Positions 24,345 to 32,996 of a stretch of 48,220 nt of DNA are shown here, piece after piece. The stretch lies in assembly GCA_024275825.1 (NCBI GenBank), contig JAJRYK010000002.1:1-48220 (forward strand). The letters run 5' to 3'. Every line of letters starts with the position of its first letter. Position 1 is the first letter of the stretch. Made by a program: the position numbers and the translations under genes. The notes under the pieces are model-generated. The model had not been told where the DNA came from and ran no database searches. It saw nothing but the letters and a program-made list of their open reading frames with translations. This DNA is from Alphaproteobacteria bacterium (GTDB lineage: Bacteria > Pseudomonadota > Alphaproteobacteria > Micavibrionales > Micavibrionaceae).

Positions 24345-26720
24345 TTAAGCCCGCTTGCGCTTTGCCTTTACCGTTTTGGTCTTGGCGGTGGCCTCGGCTT
24401 CGATCATTTGCGCCTCTAAGGTTGTGAAGGCGGTCATGTTGACGATGCTGCGCGGGGTTGCGGCGGCGGTCATGACGTGTGCCGGGCGCGCAGCGCCGAG
24501 CAGAATGGGGCCGATGCTGATCCCCTCCGCAAGGACGCGGAGCATATTAAAGGCGATATTGGCCGATTCCACATTGGGCATGATGAAGGTATTGGCCGTG
24601 CCGCTGAGCGTTGAATTGGGCATGACGGCCTCGCGAATTTTTTCAGAAAGCGCAACATCGGCAGTCATTTCACCATCAATCTCCAGGTTTGGATCGCGGC
24701 GCCGTAGATCAGTGTAGGCTGAGCGCATTTTACGCGCTGAATCACATTCGCCGATGCCAAAGTTGGTGTGGGAGAGCAGGGCGACCTTTGGCTCTATACC
24801 GAACATGCGGACCTTTTCTGCGGCCATCAATGTCATCTCGGAAAGCTGCGCGATGCTGGGGTCAGAATTGATTTGCGTGTCGCAGAAGAAATAGGTGCCG
24901 CTGGGCAGGAGTAGACCATTCATGGCCGCCGGGGTTTCGACGCCGGGTTTGAGGCCAATAATGTCGATAATGTCTTCAGTCTGTTCGTGATACTGGCCGG
25001 TTGTGCCGCAAATCAGCGCATCGGCGTGATCCTTATAGACCATCAACGCGCCGATCACGGTGTTGTTTGTGCGTACGATGTTGCGGGCATCGGCGGGCAT
25101 CACACCGCGGCGCTCCATTATTTTGTGATAAGTCTCCCAATAATCGCGATAGCGCGGGTCATCTTCGGGGTCGCAAAGCTCAAAATCTTTGCCGGCGCTC
25201 ATCCGCAGGCCAAGGCGTTTGATGCGAGTCTCGATTACCTTTTTCCGACCAATCAGGGTTGGTTTAGCGAGGTTTTCATCAATAACAGTCTGCACAGCTT
25301 GCAAGACATCTTCTTCTTCACCCTCGCAATAGACGATGCGTTTTGGGTCGGTTGCTGCGTGCTCGTACATCGGCTTCATGATCAGTTGAGAGCGGATGAA
25401 GAATTGACGCAGTTTGTGTTCATAGGCATCAAAATCTTTGATCGGGCGTGTTGCGACGCCGCTTTTCATCGCCGCTTTGGCCACAGCGATGGGCAGATCG
25501 ATGATCAGGCGCGGGTCGAAGGGTTTGGGGATGAGGTAGTCCGGGCCGAAGGTAAGTTCTTCATCACGGTAAACAGCGGCGACTTCGGCGGAGGCCTCCT
25601 TGCGGGCGAGCGCGGCGATCGCGTCCACGCAGGCGAGCTTCATTTCCTCGTTAATCGCTGTCGCACCAACATCCAGCGCGCCGCGGAAGATGAAGGGGAA
25701 ACACAGGACATTATTGACCTGGTTGGTATAGTCAGAGCGGCCGGTGCAGACGATACAGTCAGGTTTGGCTTCTTTCGCATCCTCTGGCATGATTTCGGGG
25801 GTCGGGTTGGCGAGCGTCATGACAAGCGGCGCCTTGGCCATAGAGGCGATCATTTTTTTGTCTACTGCGCCGGGACCGGAGAGGCCGAGGAAGACATCCG
25901 CATTCTTCATCGCGTCTTTGATTTTACGGTGTTTTGTATCAGCAGCGAATTTCTCTTTCGCAGGATCCATGCTTTCGTTGCGGCCTTTATAAACCACGCC
26001 GGTGCGGTCGCATACGATGATGTTTTCCTTTTTAAGGCCAGCGCCAACCAAAAGATTAAGGCAGGACAAAGCCGATGCGCCAGCGCCGGAGCAGACGAGT
26101 TTGATTTTTTTAATGTCACGCCCGGACCATTTGATCCAGTTTGTAAAGGCGGCTGTGACGATGATGGCGGTGCCGTGTTGGTCATCGTGGAATACGGGGA
26201 TATTCATGCGCTCTTTCAAGCGGCGTTCAATTTCAAAACATTCCGGGGCCTTGATGTCTTCCAGATTGATGCCGCCATAGCTGGGCTCCATTGCCGCGAC
26301 GATATCGACGAACTTGCTGATATACTCCTCGCGCTCCGTATTTTCATCGGTGCAGGTGTTCATGTCGATTTCAACATCCATGGAATCGATGTTGGCGAAT
26401 TTTTTGAACAGGACGGCCTTGCCCTCCATCACGGGCTTGGAGGCCAGCGCGCCGATATTGCCCAAACCCAAAACGGCCGTGCCGTCGGTGATGACGGCGA
26501 CGAGGTTGCCTTTGGCGGTGTAGTCGTATGCGGTGAGCGGGTTTGCAGCAATTTCCTCACACGGCGCGGCCACACCCGGTGAATAGGCGAGTGCAAGATC
26601 GGTTTGGGTAGAGAGCGGCTTGGTCGGTGTGATCTCAATTTTGCCCGGCTTGTCGTGACGTTTATGATATTCCAATGCCGATTTATAAAAGGCGTCTTGC
26701 TTCTTGGTTTTTTTCGTCAT
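24345..26720 (-). CDS. maeB: NADP-dependent malic enzyme with phosphotransacetylase-like domain
   Basis: Cytoplasmic enzyme that oxidatively decarboxylates malate to pyruvate, linking the TCA cycle to gluconeogenic intermediates and NADPH. Residues 1 to about 430 are the malic-enzyme part, with the YSPGVAAPC segment near 46 and the NAD(P)-binding [15 protein letters not shown]. Residues about 440-780 form the PTA-like domain typical of MaeB, which is usually regulatory and binds acetyl-CoA. At 791 residues it is slightly longer than usual because of a Lys-rich tail. It diverges from the tRNA-Leu gene. Confidence 0.95.
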   Translation of the reverse strand: MTKKTKKQDAFYKSALEYHKRHDKPGKIEITPTKPLSTQTDLALAYSPGVAAPCEEIAANPLTAYDYTAKGNLVAVITDGTAVLGLGNIGALASKPVMEGKAVLFKKFANIDSMDVEIDMNTCTDENTEREEYISKFVDIVAAMEPSYGGINLEDIKAPECFEIERRLKERMNIPVFHDDQHGTAIIVTAAFTNWIKWSGRDIKKIKLVCSGAGASALSCLNLLVGAGLKKENIIVCDRTGVVYKGRNESMDPAKEKFAADTKHRKIKDAMKNADVFLGLSGPGAVDKKMIASMAKAPLVMTLANPTPEIMPEDAKEAKPDCIVCTGRSDYTNQVNNVLCFPFIFRGALDVGATAINEEMKLACVDAIAALARKEASAEVAAVYRDEELTFGPDYLIPKPFDPRLIIDLPIAVAKAAMKSGVATRPIKDFDAYEHKLRQFFIRSQLIMKPMYEHAATDPKRIVYCEGEEEDVLQAVQTVIDENLAKPTLIGRKKVIETRIKRLGLRMSAGKDFELCDPEDDPRYRDYWETYHKIMERRGVMPADARNIVRTNNTVIGALMVYKDHADALICGTTGQYHEQTEDIIDIIGLKPGVETPAAMNGLLLPSGTYFFCDTQINSDPSIAQLSEMTLMAAEKVRMFGIEPKVALLSHTNFGIGECDSARKMRSAYTDLRRRDPNLEIDGEMTADVALSEKIREAVMPNSTLSGTANTFIMPNVESANIAFNMLRVLAEGISIGPILLGAARPAHVMTAAATPRSIVNMTAFTTLEAQMIEAEATAKTKTVKAKRKRA

Positions 26721-26919
26721 TGGCCAGTGTTTTCCGCTGTAAGTTTATGAGGTGTTATTACGCTCCTATAAGGAACAGAAAACGTTGTGATTTACAAGTC
26801 TTGTGCATCATGCAGTGCAATAGATCACAGTTTTTTATTCCACATAATCCACTTGCGCAATGTGGGAGCTTTTGCTACATCTGTGCGGTCAATCAAAGAA
26901 CCACTTGATAAACCCTTGG

Positions 26920-27008
26920 GCGGCCGTGGCGGAATTGGTAGACGCGCAGCGTTGAGGTCGCTGTGGGAGTTAAATCCCGTGGAGGTTCAAGTCCTCTCGG
27001 CCGCACCA
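26920..27008 (+). tRNA. tRNA-Leu (anticodon GAG)
   Basis: The acceptor stem GCGGCCG pairs with CGGCCGC, and the gene encodes the terminal ACCA. The anticodon stem CAGCG/CGCTG encloses the loop TTGAGGT, giving anticodon GAG. A long variable arm (TGGGAG...CCCGTGG) and the T loop GTTCAAGTC are present, as expected for a class II leucine tRNA. Total length is 89 bases including CCA. Confidence 0.97.
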
Positions 27009-27115
27009 TCCGCTTTCGCTGAATTTTGCAAAGCAAAATTTTAGCTACAGCGCGATTTTTCGCGATGAAGCGTGCGAAACGGACGGCTGCGCCGTAGCAA
27101 GGCGAAGGCGAGCAA
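27009..27115 (+). repeat. hairpin-rich element between tRNA-Leu and a GIY-YIG gene
   Basis: Contains the hairpins AATTTTGCAAAGCAAAATT (27022-27040) and GCGCGATTTTTCGCG (27050-27064). A GGCTGCGCC/GGCGAAGGCGAG segment follows. It begins immediately after the tRNA CCA and ends just before the GIY-YIG start, and may also terminate the tRNA transcript. Confidence 0.65.
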
Positions 27116-27117
27116 CT

Positions 27118-27357
27118 ATGAGATATGTATATATTTTAAAAAGCCTATTTAATCCTGAGCATTTTTATGTTGGAAGCACAAATGATTTGGATAGGCGATT
27201 GGCAGAGCATAATGCTGGGCAATCGGTTCATACAAATAAATATAAGCCTTGGGCGATAAAAACATATTTGGCTTTTTCTGATGTTGAAAAAGCAGATAGT
27301 TTTGAGGCTTTCTTGAAAACAGGTAATGGTCGCATTTTTGCCAAAAAACGTCTATGA
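27118..27357 (+). CDS. small GIY-YIG domain endonuclease, tRNA-adjacent type
   Basis: GIY-YIG protein of 79 residues with RYVYILKS (2-9), FYVGST (16-21) and the catalytic-Arg segment DLDRRLAEH. The C-terminal [17 protein letters not shown] is typical of the branch often found beside tRNA genes, and it differs from the NP-W tail of the other two copies. Its stop codon overlaps the lipB start (ATGA), so the two reading frames are coupled. The upstream DNA is a hairpin array following tRNA-Leu. Composition is AT-rich. Confidence 0.88.
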   Translation: MRYVYILKSLFNPEHFYVGSTNDLDRRLAEHNAGQSVHTNKYKPWAIKTYLAFSDVEKADSFEAFLKTGNGRIFAKKRL

Positions 27358-27995
27358 CAAAGCCAATGGAATGGAAAGCCACCACATACCCTGTTGAATA
27401 CCAAGACGCGCTATCCTTCATGGATTCCCGCGTGGCCGCCATTCATAAGGGCGCAGCGCAAGAATGCGTGTGGTTGCTGGAGCATCCGCCGCTCTATACC
27501 GGCGGGACGAGCGCCAAGGCGGGCGATCTGCTCGATGCGCGCTTTCCTGTGTTTAAAACCGGGCGCGGTGGGGAATATACATACCATGGTCCGGGCCAGC
27601 GGGTTGGTTATGTGATGCTTAACTTGCGGAAGCGGCAGAAGCAGCCTGATATTAAAGCCTATGTTCATGATTTGGAGCGCTGGATTATCATGGCGCTGGC
27701 GAGCTTTGGCATTACCGGAGAGCGCCGGGAAGGGCGTGTCGGAATCTGGGTGGAAACGGATGAGGGCGACAAGAAAATTGCCGCACTGGGCGTGCGCATC
27801 CGCCGCTGGGTCAGCCTGCACGGCATATCAATAAATGTCAGCCCCGACCTCTCCCACTTCAGCGGCATAATCCCCTGCGGGATTAGCGATGCGGGGGTGA
27901 CAAGCATGTGTGAATTGCTGGGGCGCGATGTGGAAATGGCGGAGTTTGATGCGGCCTTGAAGGATAAATTTCAAGATGTTTTTAACCGCAGATGA
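27354..27995 (+). CDS. lipB: octanoyl-[acyl-carrier-protein]:protein N-octanoyltransferase
   Basis: Transfers octanoyl from ACP to lipoyl domains, the first step of lipoate assembly. The signature [12 protein letters not shown] is at residues 71-82. The catalytic Cys175 (IPCGISD) and Lys141 (KKIAALGVR) are present. Length 213 is normal. The last codons (FNRR and TGA) lie inside repeat E, which therefore supplies the natural-looking C-terminus. The start overlaps the end of the upstream GIY-YIG gene, so lipB translation may depend on it. lipA is not nearby. Confidence 0.94.
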   Translation: MTKPMEWKATTYPVEYQDALSFMDSRVAAIHKGAAQECVWLLEHPPLYTGGTSAKAGDLLDARFPVFKTGRGGEYTYHGPGQRVGYVMLNLRKRQKQPDIKAYVHDLERWIIMALASFGITGERREGRVGIWVETDEGDKKIAALGVRIRRWVSLHGISINVSPDLSHFSGIIPCGISDAGVTSMCELLGRDVEMAEFDAALKDKFQDVFNRR

Positions 27996-28129
27996 ACGCA
28001 GACTTATTTTTAGGTTACTAAATCCCGTTGAAAAACGGGACCTTTTGTAGTTGCCGCTACCGCAGAATGCCCCGTGTCGAGCACGGGGATGCGAAAACAA
28101 GGAATATATCTGCGTTCATCTGCGGTTTC
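27981..28129. repeat. long inverted repeat E (CAGATGAACGCAGA type) with nested hairpins
   Basis: AACCGCAGATGAACGCAGA pairs with TCTGCGTTCATCTGCGGTTT across the whole gap. Nested within are TCCCGTTGAAAAACGGGA and CCCCGTGTCGAGCACGGGG. It overlaps the last codons and stop of lipB, and ends at the stop codon of the convergent amidohydrolase. Confidence 0.88.
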
Positions 28130-29004
28130 TAATCCGCCGCCAAATCCGTAAGTTGCGCCCGCGCATAGCCTGCGCAAAATGTCACTAATTTCTCAATATC
28201 GCCCTTCAGCGCATTGTAATTCTTTGACTTTTCGAAGGTCTCCTCATTCATATAGAGCGCTTTGTTTATTTCTAGCTGGATGGAGTGGCGGCCGCGGGCG
28301 GGGTCGCTATGGCGCTCTATGATTTCTACGCCCTTGAACGGATCATTGATGGTGACGCTGTAGCCTAGCCCCTTGATAAAATTGCGTAGGGCGTGGGTGA
28401 ACTCTGCGCTGCAGGTGGCGGCATCGCGGTTGCCCAGCACGAAATCGCTGGACTTGGCGCGATAGCCCATCAGCGCGGTGGGGCGCTTTGGCACGGCAGT
28501 GCTGGCGGGCATGGAGTGGCAATTAATGTGATAAACTTGACCGAATGCGTAATGCGTTTCGTTAATTAGAGCCTCCAGCGCATTGTGGTAGGGGTGATAA
28601 TATTGCTCTAGGCGGCGCTGGATTTCCTCTGGGGGAAGTTTGCGTTCATAAACTGGAATGCCGGGCTTTACCAAACGGCGGATCAGGCCAATTCCGGCAT
28701 TGGAGCGCGATGTGGGGTTGATCTGGCCGCCTGGCCAATCGCCATCTAGCAGGGCGGGGTCAATATCATCAGCGGCACGGTTTGGGTCAATATAGCTGCG
28801 CGGGAAATGGGCGAGCAAAAGCGCCGCGCCATGATCTGGCGCGCTGCTAAATAGCTCATCAATGAACCTATCTTCGGTATATTGAAGATGGCCAAAGGCG
28901 CAAGCATACTCAAAATCCGCTGGATAGGCTGTGCCGCTATGTGGCGAGTCCAGCACAAGCGGGGCGGGGCGCTTTGGTTTGCGGATGGTCAGGATGTTGT
29001 TCAT
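28129..29004 (-). CDS. N-formylglutamate amidohydrolase family protein
   Basis: Zinc amidohydrolase of 291 residues resembling HutG-type N-formylglutamate deformylase. Metal-binding blocks are VLDSPHSGTAYP near residue 16 and YHINCHSMPAS near residue 160. Further blocks are FKGVEIIERHS, with a likely catalytic His, and RHSIQLEINKALYM. No other histidine-degradation genes are nearby, so a role in general N-formyl or N-acyl amino-acid turnover is as likely as Hut. It diverges from serS and converges on lipB through repeat E. Confidence 0.88.
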   Translation of the reverse strand: MNNILTIRKPKRPAPLVLDSPHSGTAYPADFEYACAFGHLQYTEDRFIDELFSSAPDHGAALLLAHFPRSYIDPNRAADDIDPALLDGDWPGGQINPTSRSNAGIGLIRRLVKPGIPVYERKLPPEEIQRRLEQYYHPYHNALEALINETHYAFGQVYHINCHSMPASTAVPKRPTALMGYRAKSSDFVLGNRDAATCSAEFTHALRNFIKGLGYSVTINDPFKGVEIIERHSDPARGRHSIQLEINKALYMNEETFEKSKNYNALKGDIEKLVTFCAGYARAQLTDLAAD

Positions 29005-29013
29005 GGTTTTATT

Positions 29014-29081
29014 AAACGCAAACTGCGCAAGCTACGCAAAGTTTTTTTATTTTATTCTTCGTAACTTCGAAACTTCGCGTT
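29014..29081. repeat. degenerate inverted repeat E-like (CGCAAA / TTCGCG)
   Basis: AACGCAAACTGCGCAAGCTACGC continues with TTTT-rich DNA. A right arm CTTCGTAACTTCGAAACTTC then ends GCGTT. Pairing is imperfect, so this is a weak member of the family. It lies between the divergent amidohydrolase and serS genes. Confidence 0.45.
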
Positions 29082-29114
29082 ATTAATATTCCTACTTTAA
29101 TGTAGGATAAAAAG

Positions 29115-30386
29115 ATGAACGATTTACGATATATACGAGACAATGCGAGTGATTTTGATACTGTCATGGCGCGCCGAGGGCTTCCGGCACAGAGCAGTGC
29201 GATTTTAGCGCTGGATGAGGAGCGCCGCAGCGTTCAAACAAGTTTGCAGGACATGCAGGCCGCGCGTAATGAAAAATCTAAATCCATTGGCGCGATCAAG
29301 CGCGAGGGCGGCGATACGCAGGCTATTATGGACGAGGTTGCGGCGCTGAAGTCGCAGATGGGCGAGCTGGAGGAGCGTGAGCGCACATTGGGCGAAAGCC
29401 TTAATCAACATTTGGCAGGTCTGCCGAACATCATGAGCGCGGACGTGCCGGATGGCGAGACGGAAGATGATAATGTTGAGCTGCGCATTTGGGGCGAGGT
29501 GAAGGTCGCCAGTGGCCCGGATCATGTGGAGATCGGCGAAGCGCTGGGGATGATGGACGCGGAAACCGCCGCAAAAATGTCCGGTGCGCGCTTTACGATT
29601 TTAAGCGGCGGACTGGCGCGGATGGAGCGCGCATTGGCGCAATTTATGCTCGATATTCATACTGGCGAGCATGGCTATATGGAAGTCTCGCCGCCGCTGA
29701 TGATCAAGGATGAAGCGATGTTTGGCACGGGGCAATTGCCGAAATTTGCAGAGGATCAATTCCGCACGACGCGCGGTGACTGGCTGATCCCCACTGCCGA
29801 AGTGCCGCTGACCAATATGGTGGCAGATAGCATTGTGGAGGAGGAAAGCTTGCCTTGCCGCTATGCCGCGCATACGCCGTGCTTTCGGCAAGAGGCCGGC
29901 TCGGCCGGGAAAGACACGCGCGGAATATTGCGCCAGCATCAGTTTTATAAGGTGGAGATGGTGAGTATAGTCGCGCCCGAAGAGAGCGCGGCGGAGCATG
30001 AGCGCATGATTGGGTGCGCGGAAAAGGTGTTGCAAAAGCTGGATCTGCCTTATCGCACAATGATGCTGTGCAGCGGTGATACTGGTTTTGGCGCGATGAA
30101 GACCTATGATATCGAGGTCTGGCTGCCGGGGCAGGAAAAATATCGTGAGGTGTCCAGCGTCTCAAACTGCGGCGACTTTCAGGCTCGCCGGATGAATGCG
30201 CGCTGCCGCGTGAAGGGCGAGAAAAACACGCGCTTCCTGCATACGCTTAATGGTTCCGGCGTGGCCGTGGGCCGCGCGCTGATTGCGGTGATGGAAAATT
30301 ACTACGACCCAGCCGATGGCGGCATTGTAGTGCCGGAAGTTCTGCGGCCCTATATGGGCGGGATGGAGAAGGTGGTTAAAGCCTAG
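29115..30386 (+). CDS. serS: seryl-tRNA synthetase
   Basis: Class II aminoacyl-tRNA synthetase charging tRNA-Ser. Residues about 30-100 form the tRNA-binding coiled-coil arm. Motif 2 is in [15 protein letters not shown] (near residue 258) and motif 3 is [17 protein letters not shown] near residue 384. Length 423 is normal. It converges on lemA with only 5 bases between the stop codons and no visible terminator. The start is supported by TAGGAT about ten bases upstream. Confidence 0.96.
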   Translation: MNDLRYIRDNASDFDTVMARRGLPAQSSAILALDEERRSVQTSLQDMQAARNEKSKSIGAIKREGGDTQAIMDEVAALKSQMGELEERERTLGESLNQHLAGLPNIMSADVPDGETEDDNVELRIWGEVKVASGPDHVEIGEALGMMDAETAAKMSGARFTILSGGLARMERALAQFMLDIHTGEHGYMEVSPPLMIKDEAMFGTGQLPKFAEDQFRTTRGDWLIPTAEVPLTNMVADSIVEEESLPCRYAAHTPCFRQEAGSAGKDTRGILRQHQFYKVEMVSIVAPEESAAEHERMIGCAEKVLQKLDLPYRTMMLCSGDTGFGAMKTYDIEVWLPGQEKYREVSSVSNCGDFQARRMNARCRVKGEKNTRFLHTLNGSGVAVGRALIAVMENYYDPADGGIVVPEVLRPYMGGMEKVVKA

Positions 30387-30391
30387 CTAAC

Positions 30392-30958
30392 CTAAAACTT
30401 CACCTCTGGTGGTTCTTGCATGGCGGCTTGGGTGGCTTCGTCTACTTCGAAGAAGTCTTTTTGGGTGAAGCCGAATTTTGCGGCGATTAGCGAGGCCGGG
30501 AATTGCTCTATCGCGGTGTTTAGCTGCTGGGTTGCGCTGTTGAAGAAACGGCGGGCAGCGGCGATTTTATCCTCGATTTCTGAAAGTTCGCTCATGAGCT
30601 GTTTGAAATTATCGCTGGCTTTTAGGTCGGGGTAGTTTTCAGCCACGGCGAATAGATTCATCAGTGCTTTGGACATTTGGCTTTCTGCGGCGGCGCGCTC
30701 GGCGGTTGTGCCGCCTGCATTATCAATGCCGGTGCGCGCGGCTGTGACGCTTTCCAGCACATCTTTTTCATGCGCGGCGTAGCCCTTCACCGTTTCGACC
30801 AGTTGCGGGATGAGGTCGTAGCGCTGTTTTAGCTGTACATCGACATCAGAAAAGGCCTGTCGCCGGCGCTGGCGCAGGGCAACGAGTTTGTTATAAATGC
30901 CGATAATGGCGAAGATGGAAACGCCGATAATGCCAAAGATAATCCATGATGATGACAT
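30392..30958 (-). CDS. lemA: LemA family protein
   Basis: Inner-membrane protein of 188 residues. An N-terminal membrane segment (about 3-23) is followed by a helical bundle. The LemA block DVQLKQRYDLIPQLVETVKGYAAHE, which I give here only by its parts DVQLKQRYDLIPQ (40-52) and VETVKGYAAHEK, is well conserved, as is the AENYPDLKAS motif. Function is unclear. LemA genes very often sit beside a DUF3137 or a TPM-domain gene, as here, 74 bases downstream of the DUF3137 gene on the same strand, so they likely form one operon. Confidence 0.93.
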   Translation of the reverse strand: MSSSWIIFGIIGVSIFAIIGIYNKLVALRQRRRQAFSDVDVQLKQRYDLIPQLVETVKGYAAHEKDVLESVTAARTGIDNAGGTTAERAAAESQMSKALMNLFAVAENYPDLKASDNFKQLMSELSEIEDKIAAARRFFNSATQQLNTAIEQFPASLIAAKFGFTQKDFFEVDEATQAAMQEPPEVKF

Positions 30959-31032
30959 GCTGTCTATGATCCTTTTCTCGAAAGTTATTGCACCAGCTAT
31001 ATTGAATAGAAAATTTTTGTATTCGTCAAAAG

Positions 31033-32097
31033 TTATTCTTTTTTATGAACCTCTTCCGGGTCGTAGAGGGAAAGCTTATCTACGATAGAAAGAATTTCGC
31101 CGATTTCCTTTTTCATGTTCAGGATGCTGTCGGGGCTGATGGCGGGGACATAGATATTTGAGGGCTCGAAATGGTTATGTTTGCTGGCGATTAAGATGAG
31201 CATTTTATTATCGTAGAAGGCAGCTGCCATTTTTTCGCCGTCATATTCATCATAAAGCCCTTTTAGGCGCTCTATCATAATCGGATCGATCAGATAGCGC
31301 GCTTCGACCTGATCATTGGTGTAGACATCGAATATGGCTTCGAATTCCGGGTCGACCATTTCGGCGCGCTGCAGGGTGCTTGATCTTTCCTTGAACCATT
31401 CGGAGATTTTGCTTTTATTTTGATCAATCAGCGTATGGCCAAAAAAACGTTTATGCCGCGTATCAAGAAGGACGGCCAAGCCCTTGAAAACAGTTTGATA
31501 TGAGGTTCTGTTTTTGCGGCGGCGGCGCACGGCCAGATCAATTTCGGAGAACTCGATTTGAATGCCTTTATATTCGCCGGTAAAGTAATCTTCGGATTTA
31601 TAGCGGTCGTGGCGTGGCACGATTTTAGAAGGCAGCATCAGATTCATCGGCGCTTTGCCCTTGATGTTATATCTGAAATCACCAAATAATTTGGCAATTT
31701 TGGGCAGGATTTCTTTCTTGTATGATTTGGCGTATTCGCGACGCGGCTTTGTTACCCACCTATAGAGCAGCCCCAGGACAATGAACGTAACGCCCGCGCC
31801 GCCGCTGTCACTGCCGCTGCTCGTCCATATCAGGAGGAAATAGTCGATGTAAATACATAGCGGAGCGAGGATTGCAGCGGCGGGAATGCCGAGTTTTTTG
31901 CGCGCTTCATAGGCTCTGAGCTTTTCCAGGCGAATAATTTCGAGATTGCCAAGCGCCTCTTCACTATGCTTGAGGAAGTCCCGATCATCTTGCGAGCGTA
32001 TTTTTACAGTGCGCAGGCCTTCGATATGTTCCAGACCTGATTTCGGTCTGAAATTGGCGGAGATTTCATTTTTAATGCGTGCCCACATTCTTTGCAT
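31033..32097 (-). CDS. DUF3137 membrane protein, LemA partner
   Basis: Protein of 354 residues. The first 65 are helical and basic. Two membrane segments follow (about 70-90 and 102-117), as GIPAAAILAPLCIYIDYF and VTFIVLGLLYRWV. The long C-terminal part is alpha/beta, with GLAVLLDTRHKRFFGHTLI and IYVPAISPDSI blocks characteristic of DUF3137. No catalytic residues are known. Gene order DUF3137-LemA is recurrent in Proteobacteria, which suggests a joint envelope role, but none is established. It diverges from pcm. Confidence 0.85.
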   Translation of the reverse strand: MQRMWARIKNEISANFRPKSGLEHIEGLRTVKIRSQDDRDFLKHSEEALGNLEIIRLEKLRAYEARKKLGIPAAAILAPLCIYIDYFLLIWTSSGSDSGGAGVTFIVLGLLYRWVTKPRREYAKSYKKEILPKIAKLFGDFRYNIKGKAPMNLMLPSKIVPRHDRYKSEDYFTGEYKGIQIEFSEIDLAVRRRRKNRTSYQTVFKGLAVLLDTRHKRFFGHTLIDQNKSKISEWFKERSSTLQRAEMVDPEFEAIFDVYTNDQVEARYLIDPIMIERLKGLYDEYDGEKMAAAFYDNKMLILIASKHNHFEPSNIYVPAISPDSILNMKKEIGEILSIVDKLSLYDPEEVHKKE

Positions 32098-32177
32098 CCT
32101 GCTTTTTGTACTATATGATACTACCCTTAAAATATTAATGTTTTATAATGTCAGGTCAAAGGGTTTATAGAGGGAAG

Positions 32178-32864
32178 ATGAACACACAAGACATCAATAA
32201 ACGCATTCGCCTGATTATGGATTTGCGCGCTAAGGGCATTACGGATACGGCTGTGCTGTCCGCGATGGAGCGTGTGCCGCGGGATTATTTTGTGCCGGAT
32301 GCCGTGCGCGATCAGGCGTGGGAGGATATGGCGCTGCCCATCGGGCGGGGGCAGACGATTTCGCAACCCCTTGTCGTGGCGAGCATGACGCAGGCGCTCA
32401 AGCTCTCGGATCGGGATAAGGTGCTGGAGATCGGGACAGGCTGCGGGTATCAAACAGCCGTGCTGTCGAAGTTGTGCCGGCGGGTTTATACGATTGAGCG
32501 GCATAAGTTTTTGCTGCGCCATGCGGAGGAGCGGTATCGGGCGCTCAAAACTCATAACGTCACCGCGATTGCGGGCGATGGGATGAAGGGCTGGCCGACA
32601 ATGCATGGTGTTGATCAAGCGCCATTTGATAAGATTATCGTCACAGCCGCCGCGCGCGATAAACCGCCGCAAGCGCTGCTCGATCAGCTGCATATCGGCG
32701 GGATGATGATCATTCCAGTGGGGGAGAGCGGCAATCAGATGTTGAAGCTCTATACTAAGGAATCGGATGAGGCCTATGCGGTAAGGGACCTGATGGCTGT
32801 GCGTTTTGTGCCATTGCTGCCGAATATTGCAAGTAATAGTGAAGATGGGCATGAGGCGGCTTAA
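32178..32864 (+). CDS. pcm: protein-L-isoaspartate O-methyltransferase
   Basis: SAM-dependent methyltransferase that repairs isoaspartyl residues in aged proteins. The family block GQTISQPLVVASMTQAL and the SAM motif VLEIGTGCGYQTAVLS are intact, and VGESGNQMLKLY follows. I prefer ATG 32178, preceded by GAGGGAAG, to the ATG at 32148, which lacks a ribosome-binding site; this gives 228 residues, normal for Pcm. In many alphaproteobacteria it lies just upstream of the LysM/M23 lipoprotein and yajC-secDF, as it does here. Repeat C-like DNA separates it from the next gene. Confidence 0.95.
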   Translation: MNTQDINKRIRLIMDLRAKGITDTAVLSAMERVPRDYFVPDAVRDQAWEDMALPIGRGQTISQPLVVASMTQALKLSDRDKVLEIGTGCGYQTAVLSKLCRRVYTIERHKFLLRHAEERYRALKTHNVTAIAGDGMKGWPTMHGVDQAPFDKIIVTAAARDKPPQALLDQLHIGGMMIIPVGESGNQMLKLYTKESDEAYAVRDLMAVRFVPLLPNIASNSEDGHEAA

Positions 32865-32890
32865 ATTGCGGCTTAGATTAATGGCTCTAC

Positions 32891-32967
32891 TGTCATCCCG
32901 GCGAAGGCCGGAATCTTTAAATCTCCAAGTAACGCCAAAAGATCCCGGATCAAGTCCGGGATGACGA
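32891..32967. repeat. palindromic repeat C-like pair
   Basis: TGTCATCCCGGCGAAGGCCGG and GATCCCGGATCAAGTCCGGG followed by ATGAC form two hairpins in inverted orientation. They belong to the same GTCATCCC...GGATGAC theme as copies 1-4, but the inside is different. Located between pcm and the LysM gene. Confidence 0.85.
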
Positions 32968-32996
32968 TTTCTTAAATTGAATAAGTATAGTATTCT

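Noticed and set aside
24987-26582. A 531-codon open frame on the strand opposite maeB
   Set aside because: It is fully antisense to a well-conserved malic enzyme, has no family match and no ribosome-binding site. High-GC codon use on the coding strand explains the open frame.
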